A stretch of DNA of 64,000 bases from Chitinophagales bacterium (GCA_016786765.1 JAEUUZ010000004.1:85300-149299), one strand, 5' to 3'. Positions 16,721 to 25,735 are shown, counted from the stretch's first letter. The notes: generated by a model not told the origin, from the sequence alone. Program-made: numbers and translations.

Positions 16721-17404
16721 TTAGCCTTCGAGGTGCAAAGAGAATGTGAATGTGCGTGAGTAAAGCTTGTCTATTACCCTTGAATACATGTAGTTATTGG
16801 TTGGGGAATTGATATCAATAATACCATGACTCATCTTAAACTCTGGCGACATGATGAAATAAGGGAAATAAATCATTATCCCTACGCCATATTCAGCGGC
16901 TATATCGTACTTCTTCACTTTTAAAAGCAACTTATCTCGCACGCTGGAATTGGATGCTAAATCTACATCGAAGCGAATACCTGCAAGAGCATACAAACGA
17001 AAATCTTTAATGGGTTCCGACTTAAAACGCAATAACAACGGAAAGTCCAAATATATAGAAGATACAGATTGCGGAATCATCACCACTGATTGACGCTTCT
17101 GTCTTACGGCATATTCTATTTTCCGTTCAGCAAAAGAAAGGGTTGGAATAAAACGTAAATCGAAGTTACGATGAAACTGCCAGTTACTGATAATTCCTAA
17201 ATTAAAACCAGGACCTATTTTAGAGGAGAACGATTTAATGGAATCGTTTTCCGGCACATACGGCTTCTTTATAATTTTATAATCCGACACATTCGCGCCA
17301 AGCGTGATGCCAAAATAAATTTGCTTTCTCCCCAATTCGTGAATATTGAATTGAGCCTTTGCCAACACCGGCAACAAGAATAATATGAGAATTACTTTTC
17401 GCAT
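16721..17404 (-). CDS. porT: PorT family outer membrane beta-barrel protein (T9SS)
   Basis: A 227-residue protein with signal peptide MRKVILILFLLPVLAKAQ; an upstream in-frame ATG would add 13 residues before it, so I start at 17404. The body is a small beta-barrel with alternating strands: IYFGITLGANVSDYKII, KIGPGFNLGIISNWQF, LDFPLLLRFK, LYALAGIRFDVDL, YGVGIMIYFPYFIMSPEFKM. This is the PorT pattern, a T9SS component needed for secretion in Porphyromonas and Flavobacterium. The order ubiE-porT is a recurrent Bacteroidota arrangement that supports the call. It overlaps the end of ubiE by 13 bp, so the two are co-transcribed. Confidence 0.85.
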   Translation of the reverse strand: MRKVILILFLLPVLAKAQFNIHELGRKQIYFGITLGANVSDYKIIKKPYVPENDSIKSFSSKIGPGFNLGIISNWQFHRNFDLRFIPTLSFAERKIEYAVRQKRQSVVMIPQSVSSIYLDFPLLLRFKSEPIKDFRLYALAGIRFDVDLASNSSVRDKLLLKVKKYDIAAEYGVGIMIYFPYFIMSPEFKMSHGIIDINSPTNNYMYSRVIDKLYSRTFTFSLHLEG

Positions 17405-18120
17405 GTATAGAAAGCACAGATGCCAAGGGTTAACGGATGCCATTTTGCATTACGGAATCCAACCTTATTTAATACGTCAACAAATTTCATGCCTTCCGGA
17501 AAAGCATTCACCGATTCGGGTAAATAAGAATAGGCCCTTGCGTCTTTCGAAAACAACCGCCCTACCCCAGGAAGGATATACAAAAAGTAAATAGAGAAAA
17601 TTTGACGAAACGGAGCATGGACAGGTTTTGCCGGCTCAAGAATGGCCACTCTTCCACCCGGTTTTAACACGCGCAACATTTCGCCTAAGCCCTTTTCGAG
17701 CGTTTCGAAATTACGTACACCAAAACCTACAGTTATGGCATCAAATGTATTATCTGCAAAAGGCATATGCTCAGAATCTCCTTGTATGAACGTTAAAACA
17801 GCTTCTGCATTGTGTGCAATTGCTTTTTTTCTACCCACGTCCATCATTTCGTTCGATAAATCGAGACCAATAATTTGCTCCGGCTTCAATTTTAATGCTT
17901 CAATAGCAAAATCACCGGTACCTGTTGCTAAATCTAAAATCTTTTTAGGTTGTGTTTCCCCGATATATCTCACTGCTTTTTTTCGCCATAATTGATCTAT
18001 TCCTAACGATAGTAAACGATTCAAGAAATCGTACCGCCCGGCTATATTATCGAACATTTCTTTCACTTGCTCTTTTTTGGAAGCAGTGGAATCGTTATAT
18101 GGTGTAACTTTTTCTAGCAT
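17392..18120 (-). CDS. ubiE: demethylmenaquinone methyltransferase
   Basis: A 242-residue SAM-dependent C-methyltransferase that makes menaquinone from demethylmenaquinone (MenG/UbiE). Motifs are VKEMFDNIAGRYDFLNRLLS, ILDLATGTGDFAIEAL (SAM motif I), GLDLSNEMMDVG, FDAITVGFGVRNFE and the C-terminal LTLGICAFYTCEK. I start at 18120 (MLEKVTPYND), where the family begins; an upstream ATG at 18240 would add 40 unlikely residues. No ubiquinone genes are seen and menA is 2 kb away, so the substrate should be demethylmenaquinone. It is divergent from engB and overlaps porT downstream. Confidence 0.95.
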   Translation of the reverse strand: MLEKVTPYNDSTASKKEQVKEMFDNIAGRYDFLNRLLSLGIDQLWRKKAVRYIGETQPKKILDLATGTGDFAIEALKLKPEQIIGLDLSNEMMDVGRKKAIAHNAEAVLTFIQGDSEHMPFADNTFDAITVGFGVRNFETLEKGLGEMLRVLKPGGRVAILEPAKPVHAPFRQIFSIYFLYILPGVGRLFSKDARAYSYLPESVNAFPEGMKFVDVLNKVGFRNAKWHPLTLGICAFYTCEK

Positions 18121-18260
18121 ATTGAAATCAGGTTGCAAAGGAAAGGGAATTGATTTTAGATACAAACATTCGGTCGCTTTTATTTGTTCCGGGACCAAAA
18201 TTCGTTTATCACTTAACCTATGTTCCGTATTAGTCCACAATATTTATGTAGTTTCGCACC

Positions 18261-18869
18261 ATGAAAATAGAAACCGCTTCTTACTTTGGATCGTTTGTAG
18301 ATGTGGAAAAATGTCCGAAAGAGATAGTACCCGAATACGCTTTTATCGGACGTTCGAATGTAGGAAAGTCATCGCTCATTAATTATTTGACTGAGAAAAA
18401 AGCAGATGCCAAAGTTTCAGGCTCTCCCGGTAAAACCAGAACGATCAACTATTTTGCTATTAACACCAATAAATGGTATTTGGTGGATTTGCCTGGGTAC
18501 GGCTATGCGCGAACCTCTAAATCAACCCGAGAAGATTGGGATAAATTCATCCGAACATACCTACGAAAAAGGGGGCAGCTCATCAACCTTTTTGTACTTG
18601 TGGATACACGCATACCTCCACAAAAAATAGATTTAGAATTTATTGAATGGCTAGGGGAACATCAAATCGCCTTCTCGATTGTGTTTACTAAAAACGATAA
18701 GCCCAAAAGCTTAAACAATCTTAATAACCGTAAAGCTTTTGAAAACGAATTATTGAAATCGTGGGAAGAATTGCCGAATATCTTTCTTACTTCATCGGCA
18801 TCTAACTTAGGAAGAGCAGAAATATTGGCCTTCATCGACCAATGTAACCAAACGATTCCACAACAGTAA
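18261..18869 (+). CDS. engB: ribosome biogenesis GTP-binding protein YihA/YsxC
   Basis: A 202-residue TRAFAC GTPase needed for assembly of the large ribosomal subunit. All G motifs are visible: G1 GRSNVGKSSLINYL (about 29-42), G2 around GKTRTINYF, G3 VDLPGYGYA, G4 TKNDKP and G5 SSASNLG. Length is typical. The start ATG lies 1-2 bp after TTTCGCACC, a promoter-like element also seen before the gene at 13385, so the mRNA may be nearly leaderless. It converges on menA with 5 bp between the stops. Confidence 0.96.
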   Translation: MKIETASYFGSFVDVEKCPKEIVPEYAFIGRSNVGKSSLINYLTEKKADAKVSGSPGKTRTINYFAINTNKWYLVDLPGYGYARTSKSTREDWDKFIRTYLRKRGQLINLFVLVDTRIPPQKIDLEFIEWLGEHQIAFSIVFTKNDKPKSLNNLNNRKAFENELLKSWEELPNIFLTSSASNLGRAEILAFIDQCNQTIPQQ

Positions 18870-18874
18870 CTGTA

Positions 18875-19774
18875 CTACAGGAAAACCTGACCAAGTGCGA
18901 ATAAGATGGAAAAGGCAAACGTACTTAAGGCCAGTTTTTTCAAAAACGGATCGAACGCTTTAGGGTTTTCCACTTTGGATATTTGGGCATTGAGTATTAA
19001 AAACACCGGAAACACAAGCATCGGAAGATATGCTATCCATGCTGTAGCATTGTAAAAAAGATAATAGAAAGCAGCACCCAAGCCGAAAAGAATTAAAGCA
19101 GATTGGTAATACTTTGCGAAACGAGAGCCAATTTTAACGACTAAGGTATTTTTATTGGCTTTGGCATCGCTTTCTCTGTCGCGCATATTATTCAAATTTA
19201 ATACCCCTGCAGAAAAGCAACCGATAGTGATGCCCAGAAAAAAAACAAAAGGGTTGAATTGTTGGGTTTGAAGGTAATAGCTGCCATTTACGCCTACTAC
19301 TCCAAAAAACAGAAACACAAACACATCGCCTAGCCCGGAATACCCATAAGCACCTTTGCCAACAGTATATTTAATGGCCGCAGCAATAGCAGCTAATCCG
19401 AGTAAAAAGAAAAACAGGGTTACAGGTTTTACACCCAATGCGAAATAAATCAACGCTATGCCTGCTACTAGGCACAATATTACATTTACGATGATAGCCG
19501 TTTTCATTTCGCTAAACGACAATAATCCGGCCTGAATAGCGCGTTTTGGACCAATGCGATCGTCATTATCAGTCCCCTTTTCACTGTCGCCAAAATCATT
19601 AGCTAAATTCGACAATATCTGCAACAACAAAGTGGTAAGTATTGCCAAGCCAAAAACGAGTCCATTAAAGGATTTAGTATAGGCTGCAAACGAACCGGTA
19701 ATGATGGAAGACAATGCCAAAGGAAGGGTTCGCAATCGAAATGCATGAAGCCATGCCGATAATTTTGTACTCAT
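18875..19774 (-). CDS. menA: 1,4-dihydroxy-2-naphthoate polyprenyltransferase
   Basis: A 299-residue membrane prenyltransferase (UbiA superfamily) that attaches the isoprenoid chain to dihydroxynaphthoate in menaquinone synthesis. It begins with AWLHAFRLRTLPLALSSII. The first Asp-rich motif is NLANDFGDSEKGTDNDDR (about 57-74) and the second is NNMRDRESDAKANKNT (about 195-210). About eight hydrophobic segments follow the family pattern. With ubiE nearby it supports respiration on menaquinone. The upstream neighbour at 19857 carries its own terminator, so menA has its own promoter. Confidence 0.95.
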   Translation of the reverse strand: MSTKLSAWLHAFRLRTLPLALSSIITGSFAAYTKSFNGLVFGLAILTTLLLQILSNLANDFGDSEKGTDNDDRIGPKRAIQAGLLSFSEMKTAIIVNVILCLVAGIALIYFALGVKPVTLFFFLLGLAAIAAAIKYTVGKGAYGYSGLGDVFVFLFFGVVGVNGSYYLQTQQFNPFVFFLGITIGCFSAGVLNLNNMRDRESDAKANKNTLVVKIGSRFAKYYQSALILFGLGAAFYYLFYNATAWIAYLPMLVFPVFLILNAQISKVENPKAFDPFLKKLALSTFAFSILFALGQVFL

Positions 19775-19801
19775 AGAGACCGATGATTTACGTTCTGTTC
19801 G

Positions 19802-19835
19802 AAAAAAAAGGCTGTCTCAAAAATGAAACAGCCTT
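19802..19835 (-). terminator. intrinsic terminator of the peptidoglycan-binding protein gene
   Basis: Stem AAGGCTGT / ACAGCCTT (19808-19835), extended by two inner pairs, followed by eight T residues on the minus strand. Confidence 0.85.
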
Positions 19836-19856
19836 CTCTATTGATATTTTTATCGA

Positions 19857-20921
19857 TTATTCAACACCAAGAGCTCTTAATGTTTCCATATTCAAATTAC
19901 CTACAGGCAAGTTTTTGTCTGTTTGATATTTCACTAATGCTGCTTTAGTTTCAGCACCGAAAACGTTATCTAACGGACCAGGATTGTATCCTGCAGCTTT
20001 CAATGCACGTTGAATAGCAACGATTCTTTGAGTAGTTAAGTTTTGAGAACAAAGAATTTCTCTCCAATCAGAGTATCCCCCTTTTTTCACTAATTCTTTA
20101 CGGGTTACTTTTTTGTAAGTAGCCGGAATTTCGATTTGAACTTGCTGAGCAGGAACATCAACTACCTGACGAGAAACGATTTTGAATTCAGCCGGAACCG
20201 GAATTTCGTTTTTCAAAGCTGGCGATTTCATTACGCGTTTAGCTACTCTTTTGTACACAGCAGGTACTTCAGTTAAGCACATTACTTGACAATCAGCAGG
20301 ATTTGCAGAAAGACAACCCGCATCAGCAGTAGATTTAGTCCATTTTTGTGTAGCCGGAGAAACCATAATATCTTCAGTTACTGTTTCGTAAACTGCAGGC
20401 ACTTCTTGATAACGGATAGAAGCAGCACGTGTTTGAACAGTATCGAACACTGTTTTGTATTGAGCCGGGATAGATTGAGTTCTGTACGTTACCGGTTTGT
20501 CAACCACCATTTCTTCTTTGAACTCATATTGATCAGAGATGAAGCAACGTGCATAACATTTTCCGGCCTCAGCATTTGGAGGAAGATTATTGTTTGCATC
20601 AGACAAAGAACCGGTATAGTTCGTTGTATATGAATTGTTATCTACAACAGCAGGTGCAGCCGGAGCAGCAACTTTTGTCGTTGTTTTTACAGTTGGAGTA
20701 GTAACTTTAACTGCAGGAGTTGTTACAGTCGTTGTTGTGGTAGTAGTTGTTTTAGCTGGCTCAACAGTCTTAGCATCTTTTTCTCCCTGCCAAATTACAG
20801 CATTCGGATTATCTTGTTTATACTTATCCATGTTCGGATTTCCGGTATTAATGAAAATCTGAGCACTGGCAGAAATCATCGCACCGGTAACTAAGGTTAG
20901 AGTTATGGCTACTTTTCTCAT
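19857..20921 (-). CDS. exported peptidoglycan-binding protein with PAxYK repeats and poly-Thr linker
   Basis: A 354-residue exported protein. I start at 20921 (MRKVAITLTLVTGAMISASA) because this gives the signal peptide. A low-complexity linker of Thr, Pro, Val and Ala (about 55-90, including eight Thr in a row) follows. The middle (about 130-290) has at least five repeats with the core [VI]PAxYKxV: IPAQYKTVFDTV, VPAVYETVTEDI, VPAVYKRVAKRV, VPAEFKIVSRQV, IPATYKKVTRKE. Paired Cys residues (KCYARCF, ADCQVMC) suggest disulfides. The C-terminal 60 residues are a peptidoglycan-binding-1 domain (IVAIQRALKAAGYNPGPLDN). The protein is probably periplasmic and attached to the cell wall. Function beyond that is not known. 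Confidence 0.8.
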   Translation of the reverse strand: MRKVAITLTLVTGAMISASAQIFINTGNPNMDKYKQDNPNAVIWQGEKDAKTVEPAKTTTTTTTTVTTPAVKVTTPTVKTTTKVAAPAAPAVVDNNSYTTNYTGSLSDANNNLPPNAEAGKCYARCFISDQYEFKEEMVVDKPVTYRTQSIPAQYKTVFDTVQTRAASIRYQEVPAVYETVTEDIMVSPATQKWTKSTADAGCLSANPADCQVMCLTEVPAVYKRVAKRVMKSPALKNEIPVPAEFKIVSRQVVDVPAQQVQIEIPATYKKVTRKELVKKGGYSDWREILCSQNLTTQRIVAIQRALKAAGYNPGPLDNVFGAETKAALVKYQTDKNLPVGNLNMETLRALGVE

Positions 20922-20992
20922 TTTATTAATTTTAATTTGCGCCAAAACTACATTTTTTTAGCAAAAGAACACATAAAACAAATTGTAATATA

Positions 20993-21805
20993 ATGAACAT
21001 AAGAAACTTAATTGAAAAAACATGGGATGATAGAACACTCCTCAGTTCACAAGAAAGCATTTCAGCAATAGAAAGTGTTATTAATCAACTTGATAAAGGG
21101 CAACTAAGAGTGGCTGAGCCAACGACAAATGGATGGCAAGTGAACGACTGGGTGAAGAAGGCGGTAATCCTCTATTTCCCTACGCGCAAGATGGAAACGA
21201 TGGAAGCAGGCCCTATGGAATTCCACGACAAGATGGCGCTAAAGCGCAACTATGGTGAATTAGGGGTTCGTGTAGTGCCTCATGCTATTGCTCGATATGG
21301 CGCTTACCTAGCCAAAGGTGTGATTATGATGCCTTCCTATGTGAACATTGGAGCCTATGTTGATGAAGGTACAATGGTAGATACTTGGGCCACAGTGGGT
21401 TCTTGCGCTCAAATCGGGAAAAACGTGCACTTAAGTGGTGGAGTTGGCATTGGTGGCGTATTGGAGCCAGTCCAAGCAGCGCCTGTAATTATTGAAGATA
21501 ATTGCTTCGTTGGATCGCGATGTATTGTTGTTGAAGGTGTACGTGTAGGTAAAGAAGCTGTCTTAGGAGCGAATGTGGTATTAACGATGAGCACCAAAAT
21601 TATTGATGTAACAGGCCCTGAGCCAATTGAATACAAAGGTTATGTTCCGGAGCGTTCTGTTGTTATTCCCGGTTCATACACGAAACAATTTCCTGCGGGT
21701 GAATTTCAAGTACCTTGTGCATTGATTATCGGCAAACGAAAAGCATCTACAGATTTAAAAACATCTCTGAATGATGCATTGCGTGAAAATAACGTAGCTG
21801 TATAA
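20993..21805 (+). CDS. dapD: 2,3,4,5-tetrahydropyridine-2,6-dicarboxylate N-succinyltransferase
   Basis: A 270-residue left-handed beta-helix acyltransferase that succinylates tetrahydrodipicolinate in the lysine and diaminopimelate pathway. Highly conserved stretches are present: MEAGPMEFHDKM, VRVVPHAIARYGAYLA, VIMMPSYVNIGAYVDEGTMV, DTWATVGSCAQIGKNVHLSG, GVGIGGVLEP and NCFVGSRCIVVEGV. Length matches the family. It is a single gene between a divergent cell-wall protein and cca. Diaminopimelate feeds Gram-negative peptidoglycan. Confidence 0.97.
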   Translation: MNIRNLIEKTWDDRTLLSSQESISAIESVINQLDKGQLRVAEPTTNGWQVNDWVKKAVILYFPTRKMETMEAGPMEFHDKMALKRNYGELGVRVVPHAIARYGAYLAKGVIMMPSYVNIGAYVDEGTMVDTWATVGSCAQIGKNVHLSGGVGIGGVLEPVQAAPVIIEDNCFVGSRCIVVEGVRVGKEAVLGANVVLTMSTKIIDVTGPEPIEYKGYVPERSVVIPGSYTKQFPAGEFQVPCALIIGKRKASTDLKTSLNDALRENNVAV

Positions 21806-21822
21806 ACTCTGATTTGTACTGA

Positions 21823-21830
21823 TATATTTG
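21823..21830 (+). promoter_or_regulatory. candidate -7 box of the cca-miaA operon
   Basis: TATATTTG followed by CC is an exact match to the Bacteroidota -7 consensus TAnnTTTG, 20 bp before the cca ATG. No good -33 TTG is visible at the usual distance. Confidence 0.4.
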
Positions 21831-21850
21831 CCGTCCTTTAATTGCAAGAA

Positions 21851-23269
21851 ATGAACCTTTCCGACCGACTTACACATCCTATCTTTAGCACCATTGGTGA
21901 AGTAGCTGCCACTGAGCAGCTTGAAACCTATGTGGTAGGTGGGTTTGTGCGCGATCTACTGCTTAACAGAGCTTCAAAAGATATCGATTTTGTATGTGTG
22001 GGGAGCGGTATGGACTTAGCCAAAGCAACGGCAAAACGAATCGGTTCCCATGTACATGTCAACTATTTCAAAAATTTCGGCACTGCACAATTCCGTTCGG
22101 GTGATTGGGATTTTGAATTTGTTGGGGCTCGAAAAGAATCCTATCAACGCGATTCTAGAAAACCAATAGTAGAAGACGGCTCGTTGCAAGACGATCAAAA
22201 CAGAAGAGATTTTACGATTAACGCTTTAGCCATTTCTCTCAATAAAAATGATTATGGGACATTAGTCGATCCATTTCAAGGGATAGAGGATTTGGAAAGC
22301 GGCATAATTCGAACACCATTGGATCCTGATATAACTTTTTCTGACGATCCGTTGCGTATGATGCGTGCTATTCGGTTTGCTACGCAACTCAATTTCTATA
22401 TCGAAGCCAAAACCTTTGAAGCTATTGCCAGAAACAAAAAACGTATCGGCATCATTTCGCGTGAGCGAATCATGGATGAATTGAATAAAATCATTCTTTC
22501 ACAAAAACCTTCGGTTGGTTTTATTTTGCTCGATCAAAGTGGTTTGCTGGAATTGATTTTCCCTGAATTTTGCTTGCTGAAAGGGACAGAAACAGTGGAT
22601 GATAAAAGCCATAAAGACAATTTTTATCACACACTTCAAGTATTAGATAATATTTGTCAGAGCACTAAAGATCTATGGTTGCGTTGGGCAGCTATCATGC
22701 ACGATATTGCTAAACCACAAACCAAACGTTTTGATGTAAGAAATGGCTGGACCTTCCACGGACATGAGGTTTTAGGCTCAAAGATGGTATACCGCTTATT
22801 CAAATCGATGAAATTGCCATTGGGTGCTGAAATGAAATTTGTGCAGAAAATGGTGTATTTGCATTTACGTCCAATAGCACTTACGAAAGAAGAAATAACA
22901 GACTCGGCTTTGCGTAGATTATTGTTTGAAGCCGGTGACGATATTGACAGTTTGATGAAGCTCTGCGAAGCTGATATCACTTCCAAAAACAAAGTAAAAG
23001 TTGCACGTTACTTACAACGTTTTGAGACTGTAAAACAAAAACTGAAAGAAGTTGAAGAGAAAGACCAGGTACGCAATTTCCAACCTCCGGTGAGCGGAGA
23101 ATTAATTATGCAAACCTTTGGCATCAAGCCTTCTGCAGCAATTGGCACCATAAAAGAAGCGATTAAAGAAGCGATTCTGGACGGCAAAATTAGAAACGAC
23201 TACAACGAGGCATATGCCATGATGTTGGAGATGGGAAAAACATTAGGATTAACGGTTGTTAAGCAATGA
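21851..23269 (+). CDS. cca: CCA tRNA nucleotidyltransferase / poly(A)-polymerase family protein with HD domain
   Basis: A 472-residue class II nucleotidyltransferase that builds or repairs the CCA end of tRNAs. The head has VVGGFVRDLLLNRASKDIDF with the G-R-D and DxD motifs, then RRDFTINALAI and DPLRMMRAIRFATQL. An HD phosphohydrolase-type domain follows (MHDIAKPQTKRF, WTFHGHEVLGSKMV). I start at the ATG at 21851; a TTG three codons earlier is possible. Neither tRNA gene in this window encodes CCA, so this enzyme is needed for them. It overlaps miaA by 4 bp, forming a tRNA-maturation operon. Confidence 0.93.
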   Translation: MNLSDRLTHPIFSTIGEVAATEQLETYVVGGFVRDLLLNRASKDIDFVCVGSGMDLAKATAKRIGSHVHVNYFKNFGTAQFRSGDWDFEFVGARKESYQRDSRKPIVEDGSLQDDQNRRDFTINALAISLNKNDYGTLVDPFQGIEDLESGIIRTPLDPDITFSDDPLRMMRAIRFATQLNFYIEAKTFEAIARNKKRIGIISRERIMDELNKIILSQKPSVGFILLDQSGLLELIFPEFCLLKGTETVDDKSHKDNFYHTLQVLDNICQSTKDLWLRWAAIMHDIAKPQTKRFDVRNGWTFHGHEVLGSKMVYRLFKSMKLPLGAEMKFVQKMVYLHLRPIALTKEEITDSALRRLLFEAGDDIDSLMKLCEADITSKNKVKVARYLQRFETVKQKLKEVEEKDQVRNFQPPVSGELIMQTFGIKPSAAIGTIKEAIKEAILDGKIRNDYNEAYAMMLEMGKTLGLTVVKQ

Positions 23270-24174
23270 GCACTGCTGAAAAACATTTAATTGTAGTATG
23301 CGGGCCAACCGCTTCAGGTAAAACGAAACTAGCCATTACCATTGCCAAACATTTTAATGCAGAAATTTTCTCAGCAGATGCGCGGCAGTTTTACCGAGAA
23401 ATGAACATCGGTACCGCCAAACCAACGGCAGAAGAATTAAGCGAAGTACAACATCACTTCATCAACAATTTGAGCATTCACGATGAATATGCTGCAGGGA
23501 AATTTGAGCAAGAAGTAATGGAACAGCTGGAAGTTTATTTCCAAACAAAATCGGTTGCTGTTTTATGTGGCGGCTCAGGACTATTTATTCGTGCGGTTTG
23601 CGAAGGACTGGAAGACAAAACTGAAATTTCGGAGAGCATTCGTCAAACAGTACGAGAATTGTCATTAGAAGACATGCAAGCGAAGCTTTTGGAACTTGAT
23701 CCAGAGTTTTACGCTTCAGTTGACATTCAAAATCCAAGAAGATTAACGAGAGCATTGGAAGTTATTTTGAGCAGCGGACAAAAAATGAGTGCGCAACATA
23801 CAGGTGCAAAAAAAGATCGTCCATTTAGCATTCACATCATAGGAACAGAACTCCCTCGCGATATACTCTATCATCAAATCAATCAACGTGTAGATCAAAT
23901 GATTGCAGAAGGATTGGAAGCTGAAGCAACTTCGCTCTACCCATTCCGAACACTACAACCCTTGCAGACCGTAGGCTACAGAGAATGGTTTGATTTTATT
24001 GAAGGGAAACAAAGTCGCGAAAAAACAATTGAGTTGATTAAGCAGAATACGCGACATTATGCCAAACGGCAAATTACGTGGTTCAATAAAACAGAACATT
24101 TACAATGGTTCAATCCGAATCAAGCAGAAGGAATTTTAAGTCATTTAGCTAAAGAAATACACTCAGTTATCTAA
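23266..24174 (+). CDS. miaA: tRNA dimethylallyltransferase
   Basis: A 302-residue enzyme that transfers dimethylallyl to the N6 of A37 in tRNAs reading U-starting codons. The P-loop VVCGPTASGKTKLA is at the N-terminus, SADARQFYREMNIGTAKPT follows, then HHFINNLSIHDEYAAGKFEQ, CGGSGLF, and the C-terminal RHYAKRQITWFN. Length is typical. The ATG overlaps the cca stop by 4 bp (ATGA), which indicates translational coupling. Confidence 0.96.
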   Translation: MSTAEKHLIVVCGPTASGKTKLAITIAKHFNAEIFSADARQFYREMNIGTAKPTAEELSEVQHHFINNLSIHDEYAAGKFEQEVMEQLEVYFQTKSVAVLCGGSGLFIRAVCEGLEDKTEISESIRQTVRELSLEDMQAKLLELDPEFYASVDIQNPRRLTRALEVILSSGQKMSAQHTGAKKDRPFSIHIIGTELPRDILYHQINQRVDQMIAEGLEAEATSLYPFRTLQPLQTVGYREWFDFIEGKQSREKTIELIKQNTRHYAKRQITWFNKTEHLQWFNPNQAEGILSHLAKEIHSVI

Positions 24175-24288
24175 GGCTTTTCTCTAAGTGCGAGTATCGA
24201 CTGCTCTCCAAAACACCTGTCAATACTGATATTCAGCCACGCATATACTAAAAAAAGCAAAAATTCGTATATGTAATAAAGGCTAAGC

Positions 24289-24705
24289 ATGGCGAAAATT
24301 ATACAAAAAGTAAAGCTCACGAATTCCTTTCACTTGTTTGCAGCAGATAAAGGTTGGATTAAAAAGAAGGAGATTAAAAGCCTGGTGATTAACATGTGGG
24401 TAGATAGCGGTGCAGCTATGGTATGCCTTCCATCGCGTATGATTAGTGAACTGGGATTGGAAAAGAAAAGTGAAAAGCAAATTTCAACAACGAGCGGATA
24501 TGTTTTGAGTTCGCTCTACAGTCCTGTAACCATAAGCATTTTAGACCGAGAAATAGAATTAAACATCATGGAAATACCGGATGGAGTACCGCCACTATTA
24601 GGTTCAATTGCATTAGAGGCTATGAATTTAGTGGTAAATCCCCGAAAGCAGATTGTAGAAAGCAATCCACAACAGAATGGAAAGTATTTCATAGGTTTAA
24701 TCTAA
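24289..24705 (+). CDS. retropepsin-like (clan AA) aspartic protease
   Basis: A 138-residue single-domain protein with the retroviral-type aspartic protease pattern. The active-site loop is WVDSGAAMVCLP with D39-S40-G41, where most members have D-T-G. The second hydrophobic-hydrophobic-Gly element is seen as PPLLGSIALEAMNL (about 98-111). The protein would act as a homodimer. There is no signal peptide. It is 115 bp after miaA and 9 bp before a VOC protein, probably an operon with the latter. The target is unknown. The domain call is strong; catalysis is inferred from the conserved Asp. Confidence 0.8.
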   Translation: MAKIIQKVKLTNSFHLFAADKGWIKKKEIKSLVINMWVDSGAAMVCLPSRMISELGLEKKSEKQISTTSGYVLSSLYSPVTISILDREIELNIMEIPDGVPPLLGSIALEAMNLVVNPRKQIVESNPQQNGKYFIGLI

Positions 24706-24714
24706 ATTAAACAC

Positions 24715-25047
24715 ATGTTAGCTATATCTGCTATTCACCTATACAGTAAAAACTATTTTGTACTCAAAGACTATTATACCGGAGTTTTAGCCCTTAAAAC
24801 AACTTATGAAAGCGCGGAACATGATTATTTGGAATTGGATTGTGGCGCAACAAAATTAGTGATTCAAAAGAGTATTCGCGATGTGCAAAACAAAATCAGA
24901 ATCACGTTTACAACTGAGGATGTAAAGGCTTTTAGAAAACAAATTCAGGAAAACAACACCGAAGTCTCGCCATTGAAAATGATTTTAGGCAAACTCGCTT
25001 TTGAAATGAAAGACCCGGACGGCAATGAAATTGCGGTAATCCAATAG
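24715..25047 (+). CDS. VOC (glyoxalase/bleomycin-resistance-like) family protein
   Basis: A 110-residue single VOC module of beta-alpha-beta-beta-beta topology. It starts with ISAIHLYSKNYFVLKDYYTG, runs through DYLELDCGATKLVIQKS, and ends in the family signature AFEMKDPDGNEIAVIQ. Members dimerise and bind a metal to act as lyases, dioxygenases or resistance proteins. The substrate cannot be told. It follows the aspartic protease-like gene by 9 bp and converges with the MgtC-family gene. Confidence 0.82.
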   Translation: MLAISAIHLYSKNYFVLKDYYTGVLALKTTYESAEHDYLELDCGATKLVIQKSIRDVQNKIRITFTTEDVKAFRKQIQENNTEVSPLKMILGKLAFEMKDPDGNEIAVIQ

Positions 25048-25055
25048 TGAGCTAT

Positions 25056-25697
25056 TCAAAAATCAAATTCCTTTATACTCTTATCTGCCAATAATTGATC
25101 GATAAGTAATTGATGTTTTTCGTCTGCACCAATCACCGTCCAACAACCAATAATTTCGTTATCCACCCTACTCTGTTTGCCACGCTCTGATTGTAGTCCG
25201 AGTGCCGAAAAAATCTCCTCATAATGCAGTAAAGTTTGCTGGTTGTATGCTGTTACAATTCTATAGTTGCGAACGCGGTGAGTGCGATCGATAAAGTTTT
25301 CCAAAGGCAACATTCCCCACAAAATAAACAATACAAATATTGCACCCATAATGGCCCACAGATAATATCCGCTCCCCGAAGCCATGCCTAAGGCTGCTGC
25401 GGCCCACACCGTTGCAGCGGTGGTTAATCCGGTTACTTTATTATCGTCACGAAAAATGGCACCTGCTCCCAAGAACCCTATGCCTGTTACAATGTTTGCA
25501 GCAATTCTCGCTTCATCCGATTGTCCAATTTTGGACGCAAGCATGGTAAATAAAGCAGACCCAAACGAGATGAGCATCAATGTTCGAAAGCCGGCAGATT
25601 TACTTCTATATTCGCGTTCTGCGCCAATCATAGCACCGGCCAATAACGCTACAGCCAATTTTATTATATCTTCAGAACACCATTCCATAACATTCAA
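25056..25697 (-). CDS. MgtC/SapB family membrane protein
   Basis: A 213-residue inner membrane protein. The MgtC/SapB core is clear: LAVALLAGAMIGAEREYRSK, AGFRTLMLISFGSALFTML, RIAANIVTGIGFLGAGAIFR, and GLTTAATVWAAAALGMASG. Four to five hydrophobic segments are followed by a cytoplasmic tail (about 140-213) that looks like an ACT-like beta-alpha domain. MgtC proteins affect survival at low magnesium and membrane potential; the role here is not known. A second magnesium-related gene, corA, is at 42.5 kb. Confidence 0.9.
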   Translation of the reverse strand: MNVMEWCSEDIIKLAVALLAGAMIGAEREYRSKSAGFRTLMLISFGSALFTMLASKIGQSDEARIAANIVTGIGFLGAGAIFRDDNKVTGLTTAATVWAAAALGMASGSGYYLWAIMGAIFVLFILWGMLPLENFIDRTHRVRNYRIVTAYNQQTLLHYEEIFSALGLQSERGKQSRVDNEIIGCWTVIGADEKHQLLIDQLLADKSIKEFDF

Positions 25698-25735
25698 TTA
25701 ACGGTTGAAACTACGCTATTTTCTGATTGGAACGA

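Noticed and set aside
20635..20862. Long Val/Thr-rich open frame on the plus strand
   Set aside because: It is the antisense of the Thr/Val/Pro linker of the peptidoglycan-binding protein and has low-complexity composition.
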